Source: Paramacrobiotus metropolitanus (Eukaryota; Tardigrada; Eutardigrada; Parachela; Macrobiotidae). Taken from it: DNA of 64,000 nucleotides. Both the position numbers and the translations under genes were made by a program. Shown here in pieces: positions 58,209-64,000 of this stretch (positions are counted from its first letter, which is position 1; each line of letters starts with the position of its first letter). The notes under the pieces were generated by a model. The model was not told where the DNA came from and ran no database searches. It saw only the letters and a list, made by a program, of their open reading frames with translations. The stretch is from positions 682,001-746,000 of the forward strand of contig NW_026570273.1 of assembly GCF_019649055.1 (NCBI RefSeq). Direction: 5' to 3'.

Positions 58209-60497
58209 ATGAAATTATTGTTTGTGTGGTTTGCTTGTTTACTGGCGCCGTTTGCTCAGCATATCCACTGTCAGCCAGCATTACCGCTGGGGAAATTTAT
58301 TTATTTACCAAATAATTTTCCCATCATTCTCCCTCCTGCGCCGGCGGCACTTTCTACCATTCCAGTGGATATTCCAGGTTTATCCAGGAAATTAGCCGAC
58401 AACGGCGCCCCAGCAGATGTTGCGTTTGAGATGTCTTGCGCGGGCGCAAGATCCAATGCCAAGCTCAACTGTCCGTGTTCCGGTGTGGGACAACCCTGCG
58501 CTGATCCATTGTCTGTCTGCAGTAGCACCAAAAAATGTATCTGCGACAGCTCCGTGGGATTTCCGGACTCAACAGGGACGAAATGTCAAGCGTATGCTAC
58601 TTATGGTAATACCTGTGCTTGACCAACTGGTTGAACCGTTAACAATTGTGGAAAAAAGCCTAAAATATGAGGATGCAACAAGTCTTTCTTAGCTCCGCCT
58701 TGCGCAACAAAGTGCCCGGTGTGTCCACCCGTAACAACGTGTCCGGTGACAACCTGTCCAACTACAACTTGTCCTGCGACAACTTGTCCAACCACAAAAT
58801 TGACCACCTCACCAACGACATGTCCAGCCTGCCCTACGACCACCACGACTACGACCATGTGTAGGTGGTCATGATATGCAAATTTACGTTCCTCTACGTT
58901 TGAAATTGTCTCGGTGGCGAGATGTTGCGCGACGCATCACTTTTTTTGGTCACTCGGAATTTGTGAACATTGCTACAGTAGTCGTCTTTACGTCATACGT
59001 TTTACAGCAACTACTACCACAACTACTCCGACAACAACGACAACGACAACGACGGCGCCACCCAGTCCGAAGTGCGCCGCGGCGGGTGTCACGCGATCTC
59101 CTGCGGTTGCATTTCCACCTAACTCTGTTATTACCCGTAAGTGCTGGCTTTAAGAAAGCCTTGTTGCCGTTAAATGATATGCCGCTGGTATAGCGGCAGC
59201 TCGAAATCTGTCTGTTGACTCTCTTCATACACTTCCGTAATCTCAACCGCCTGGCAGCGCATGAAAGCGTTTAAGCTTGTGTATCTCATTACTTACAGAT
59301 ATATGTAAAACCTCTTTCCCGCGCAGAGAGCCATTCGCGCACCCCAATGTTAGGGGGCCAGTTTTCTGGCTTATTCATTTTTCTTCAGACTCTTCAGGAT
59401 AGGTACCGACACTGGTGACTTGTGATACCTTCTGTTTTTAGCTTGTGGGAAGTGTATTTTCCTTGATGCTGCCAGTACATCAAACACGTTCACTGTCCAG
59501 ACACAGGGGAGCTACGTCGCCTATTGTACCTGGATCATCATAGCTCCGCCAGGGACTGCTATAACGGTAAGGTGGTCTGCGTGATCCTGATCAAATCTAT
59601 TAACCGTAAAATTCTATAAACCGTAAAACTGCGCTTATGGATTGCAGATATCTTCCACCAACTTTGCCTTCCAGGTAGTAGCAAATTAGGAATATAAAGT
59701 AGGTGTTAACAACTTATTGGTATAGTCCAGACGGCTTTAGTGGACGCTGAGCTTTAAGATCGCCAGTAACTGCATAATACATGTACTTACAGAAAACTGC
59801 GTATTGCAAAATTATTTCGCGTATTGGGCATCCTACAATACTTTGCATTTATAAGGTGTACCCTCTACGATATACACCTATGTTTAAAAATGAAGATTCT
59901 GCGGCTTTATTTCGTCACGTTCTTCGTGTGTCCGGTATATACTGTATGCACACTTTCTCAATGATCATCACAGTAAGGAAATAGTCCTATGCCGACCTGG
60001 TTTCAATAATAAGGATGTGGTCTGCAGAAACTGTTGGTAATGTATAGGCAACTGCAGAAACTGCGCCGCGGTCTACCAAATGAACCAGTCGGTGCATTTT
60101 ACAGGTATCTGTAAATACCAGTAATTACAGTATTAATTACACAGCGTAAAGTGATATCAGTACGAAACAGTTAAAGACTGAAAGGTCCATAGGTACATGT
60201 TAGTCAACGGCTTGCCCCTTTAACATACTTGTATATTTTTTTTGCGGATAGGATTGCTCTACGGCATTTGTATATCTTAATAACAAGCAGTACTGCGGGA
60301 CCGGTACGGACAAGTGGCCGTCGTCGGGGTCTGTCACTTCAACGGTCAATATCCTGGTAAGTTAAACACAATACGCCTTGAACTACCATATTATGCTGAA
60401 GTTGATTGAAATTATTTCCTAAAATGTTCAGGGAATCGGAATGTCAGCTGTATCTTCTGTCATGGGTAGTGCTACCTTTACGGTTACTTACGCTTAA
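58209..60497 (+). CDS. Modular secreted protein B: eight-Cys module, Cys-Pro-Thr linker, CUB domain
   Basis: Exons 58209-58605, 58693-58860, 59008-59136, 59442-59566, 59648-59674 (27 bases), 60252-60356 and 60432-60497 encode 338 residues; phases 1,1,1,0,0,0 are the same as in protein A. A signal peptide (MKLLFVWFACLLAPFAQHIHC) precedes QPALPLGKF, a Pro/Ala/Ile spacer, SRKLADNGAPADVAFEMSC and the eight-cysteine block ending SVGFPDSTGTKC. Exon 2 is a run of CPVTT, CPTTT, CPATT and CPTTK units, exon 3 a poly-Thr tract. Exons 4-7 form the CUB domain: CGKCIFLDAAS, YVAYCTWIIIAPPGTAI, ISSTNFAFQ, DCSTAFVYLNNKQYCG and a final SATFTVTYA before the stop. CUB domains bind proteins or carbohydrate outside the cell. 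The linker suggests O-glycosylation, perhaps disulfide cross-linking. Function unknown; a matrix, mucus or cuticle part is likeliest. Confidence 0.85.
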
Positions 60498-61580
60498 TAA
60501 GATTGCCGCATTGGCTGCCGACTGCGGATGAGCACTAGGCCACCGTCAAGTCAGTTAGGATGCTTTAGTTTAAAGATGTTCTTTTCCGTGTTTTGATACG
60601 AGTGTTTTCATGAAGTCTCTAAAGAAGCATTTTCAAGAAGTACATTTTTGCCACAAAACCTGTACGCGAGCCAGTAATAATGTTTGGCTGAGATGAATTC
60701 GAACAAAAGCACGGCAAGGAATAAATTTACTGTAATTGGTTTCCTCCGCACAACGGGTGACTTTAAGACTTATGATTCATCCGTATTTCATTCACCAAAA
60801 TAATAAAAGCGCTGCACGCAAACACGAGGCCCAAAAGACTTTCCTCTGAAGTCAGCGCATAAGTTGAACACAGTCATGTACGCGTTACGGCCGTCCCATA
60901 GTCAACCATTTAATTCTAAGACGCGAAAAAAAGGCTTCGTGGGTACGGTGATAACTGGGTTTCCTAACTGACGGTGTTCCGACAAAACGGTTCAGTTAGC
61001 ACCGCCTAGCCGGGTAATCGAAATGCGTTTTCCACATCGTTGTGTGAAATCTTGAAGATGTCGGAACGTCCTTCCAGCGAGAAAGGCTGCATGAATTCGC
61101 ATAACATACGGTAGCTGCACTGCCGCCCGTAATGGTCTGTACTGCACAGTACACGTAGTGTAAAATTGTTTATTTATTTACATAGTAAATTTTATATTTA
61201 TTTAAGTTTAACACATTTTCTTCAAACTGCGTGAATAGTTTGTTAAATGAGCACGTAGCATTCAAGGTGTGGCTAATAATTATGCGTTTCCTAATCACGA
61301 TTATCTTCCCAAGTGAAAACGCCGTACTCGTACTTTATTTAACGCTGTCGCTCCTTCCGCTCAGTATTCTTACCAAAGTTCCACATCACAAAACTTGCTA
61401 ATTTTTTTATTAATTTACCTCGCCATTCACACCCGCAGGCCGTGATAAAGGAATTCTTGTAACAACGTTAATTTTACCAGGCCTATATGGTTACTGACTT
61501 GTATTACCTTCTTTATCGAAAACAGCCAGTATACATAACAACATGCCTGCGCTGATTTACACTAATAAAAATGATCGAAT
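60498..61580. other. Intergenic between CUB protein B and the LINE
   Basis: An AATAAA signal near 60802 could serve CUB protein B. The right end includes the AT-rich 3' tail of the LINE. No frame or RNA gene supported. Confidence 0.35.
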
Positions 61581-64000
61581 TTAAACATTAAAAAAGCATC
61601 CAAAATCGTTATAGCCACTCGTGGCCTTCGGACGTGCAGGCAGTGTACCAAAAACAGCTGCAGCATTTCCACGGATTACAGCTAAACTAAATCGTTGTCT
61701 TAAAAAGGCGGTAGATCGAGGTTCGCCGGTAACTTCACGGATCTTTCTGCCGACGAAACGGATCAGCTCGGCAAAAGGCATTCCGAAAGTCCCGAACGTC
61801 TCGACTGCCAGCGGGTAAAACAGATATCCCATTTCTTCGATAAAATCGTATGTCCGACGCTTGCTTGCTTCGGCCAGTTGTGCTACACTTCCCGCTTTCT
61901 TCGAGCTGGCATGCACATGAGACACCGCCACAGTATCCCAGCAAGTCGCGTCCCACACAAGCGCTTTACCATCCCGCACAGGAATCAAGGTCATGCCGTC
62001 TGGCCGCTTGTTATTGCGTGCAGACAATCCGACCGGTTCGCTTTGGCAAGGATAACCCGCAATCTCCAAGCCCCGTTTAACTTCGTTGTTCAGTTCGACA
62101 TGCCGCGACCATCTACCTTTACTGCTTGAACAGGACAGTCCATGGTGGCCGTTAATTTCCACATGACTCCCACAATTCACGCAGTCGTGTTCCTCTACAA
62201 CAGGAAGCCCAAAGCGTAGAGCGACGCCCACTCTAACTTCCTCGTCTCGCAGGAATGTACGCAGATTAGGTGCTGGGAGGGCATTTAACCAAGCGCCAGA
62301 GTCGCGGTGCAGGGCAGCCAGTAATACGGCCTTTTACGTTTTATTCGTGGCAGCTAATCTCAACGAGGATACGACACGGTCTATCGGTGGTCGATCCCAT
62401 GTCCACTGGAACTTTCTGTTCTCTTCGGCTGGGGCCTCGCAAAGGGTGTACTTCGTCCACTGCTGTACTACAGGATCCAGGAGCGCCGCCGTCGCGGGCT
62501 GGTAGATTTCCGAGACTAACGCAATCACCGAATACGCCGATGCCAAAAAGGCAGGAAATACAAGCGATTCAGTGGTTCGCGGCCCCAGTCCACCATCCCT
62601 AACTGGCAATGCCATCTGGCTCCACTGCAGATCTGTGGCTCGTATATTCAGCATGGACTGCATGGCGGCGCGCACGCATTCGTCCATAGCGTTCATAAGC
62701 GCCATGTGCTCGTAGCATCTTGATGTGCGGAAGCCGTATAACAACTTGGGAATTAACAAGCAGTTTTTCAACAGGTACAGGCTAAAATGCGCTGGTATTT
62801 CTTTAAGGCGGCCAAGAAAAACTTTCAGCGGAGCACACTTGCTATGTAGGAACGTGACACACGATGCGGGTGTCAAGGGAGCTCCCAGGAGAACAAAATC
62901 CCCTTCCTTAATGACGCGCATCTCGGGCCATACATTCAACACACGTTGTGTAGGGTGCTGGCGGTCTGCAGAAAATTGTCCCACTGCATAAACTTCACAT
63001 TTATCCAGGTTCAGCTCCAGCCCCATTCTGAAACCACGGGATATTATTGAACGCACTGCCATTATCACTTTCTCCGCCGGTCCAGCGAGTGTGACATCGT
63101 CCAAAAAACCAACTGCAACCTCGCACGGTAAGTCATCATAAAGTGGTAGAGTGGCCAGGCTGTATCCAAAAGGGCCATTCGGATCTCTCTGTTGTACTCC
63201 CGTCTCTGACGAAAGTTGAAATTCATCACAGGACAGAGGGACGAATGGCGATAACATTGCCAAAAATACCGGTAATAAGCGGGGAATTTAGAACGTATGG
63301 CAGCAAGGAGAACATCACGGCGCAGTGTGTTAAAGGCATTTCGGAAATCCAGTTTAACGATCACTTTTGCGTCCGTGTGTACCGCTTCCGCGAAGTTTCT
63401 AACTGCATGCACCGCCGCTTCCGCTCCTCCTCGGATCCCAAAACCAACTTGAGAAGGTCGGAACATCGCGGCGGCTTCGTCAGCGCATCGTTTACTCACG
63501 ATCTTAGACCACACTCTTCTGATAGTTTCACCGACAGCTATTGGCCGCAAGCCGCCGTCCTTCTTACATAGCGGCACAAGATTCGCTCCAAAAATGTATG
63601 GCCTGATGTCCTCGGGTACTTCTTTTTGGAGCGCCATGGTAGACAAGTCTGCAAGAGCGACACATAGCTCGCTCAAAGTGTCATCCTTACGGCCAAGCAG
63701 ATCTTTCAGGTGTTGCGGGCGGAGGCCAAAAACCCCTCCAGCAGATTCGGGCGGAAAGCTGAAAACAGCTGACATCAGTTCGGCTGGAGAAACTGCTGGA
63801 GTTTGAATGGAATCGTCAGGTGGCGGTGGAAACTGACAATCATCTGGTGCGGGTGGATGCTTATCGCGAAGTGACTCCACTGTGCGGGCATTGATATCTG
63901 CAAGCTTGTCATCCGCTAGCAACACTCTGATGGCGCCTTTAACATTGCCATCCTGCATCATAGATGTTACCTGGGCGCGCAGTCTGTCGGGTCTCGCACC
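61581..64000 (-). mobile_element. LINE with restriction-like endonuclease, 5' end outside the window, damaged
   Basis: Three minus-strand open stretches (64000-63065, 63263-62334, 62231-61581) belong to one element. The first two carry reverse transcriptase blocks: LVPLCKKDGGLRPIAVGET, VIVKLDFRNAFNTLRRD, GVQQRDPNGPFGYSLATLPL and VGFLDDVTLAGP, where FLDD takes the place of the catalytic YADD. The last carries a CCHC knuckle (CVNCGSHVEINGHHGLSC) and RPDGMTLIPVRDG followed by VWDATCWD, which fit the PD-(D/E)XK endonuclease of R2-like LINEs. The order RT, knuckle, endonuclease is that of early-branching LINEs with site preference. A frame change within the RT region and an in-frame stop at about 62331 show that it is not intact. 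No LTR is present. The clade cannot be decided by eye. Confidence 0.85.

Noticed and set aside
1-64000. tRNA, rRNA or other conserved RNA genes
   Set aside because: No segment showed a cloverleaf with A and B boxes or rRNA-like sequence by eye; a covariance-model search would decide.

Overview
The window is 64 kb of animal nuclear DNA, AT-rich between genes and GC-richer in exons. Genes are split by many short introns with ordinary GT-AG junctions and a few GC-AG ones, some exons are tiny, and short inverted-repeat transposons are dense. A DPH5 gene, an inversin-like ankyrin protein, seven-transmembrane receptors in tandem pairs and GPI-anchored three-finger proteins point to an invertebrate. 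A tardigrade or other small ecdysozoan is my best guess, but this is inference, not something the sequence proves.

Layout. 1-277: last exon of a secreted, probably GPI-anchored protein (+). 801-3030: a 92-residue secreted basic protein (-) with a GC-AG intron that carries a hAT-like element. 3847-8382: complete seven-exon DPH5 (+). 9201-10753: a 145-residue Ly6-type protein (-). 10754-17082: no convincing gene; a belt of inverted-repeat elements, a mirror array of short motifs and two adjacent near-loopless palindromes. 17083-30022: a 13-exon, 1311-residue inversin-like protein (+), with a Helitron and a foldback element in introns. 31240-35879: modular secreted CUB protein A (-), followed by a decayed copy of its first exon at about 37010-37240 (+). 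37586-39306 and 40286-41869: two gustatory-receptor-like genes (-). 43589-44987 and 50230-51813: two rhodopsin-like GPCR genes (+), with a second Helitron and a two-RRM protein gene (48146-49412, +) between them. 52494-53039: small coiled-coil protein (-). 54090-55680: a GPCR relic abutting a foldback transposon that itself contains another element. 58209-60497: CUB protein B (+), paralogue of A. 61581-64000: a damaged LINE with a restriction-like endonuclease (-), running off the window end.

Biology. Housekeeping genes (DPH5, inversin-like, RRM protein) sit among fast-evolving, lineage-specific secreted and receptor families. Three such families have local paralogues: CUB A/B, GR A/B and GPCR 1/2. 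Each pair shares intron positions and phases, which supports the exon models and points to gene duplication. The A/B secreted family, an eight-cysteine module joined by Cys-Pro-Thr and poly-Thr linkers to a CUB domain, is the best candidate here for something undescribed.
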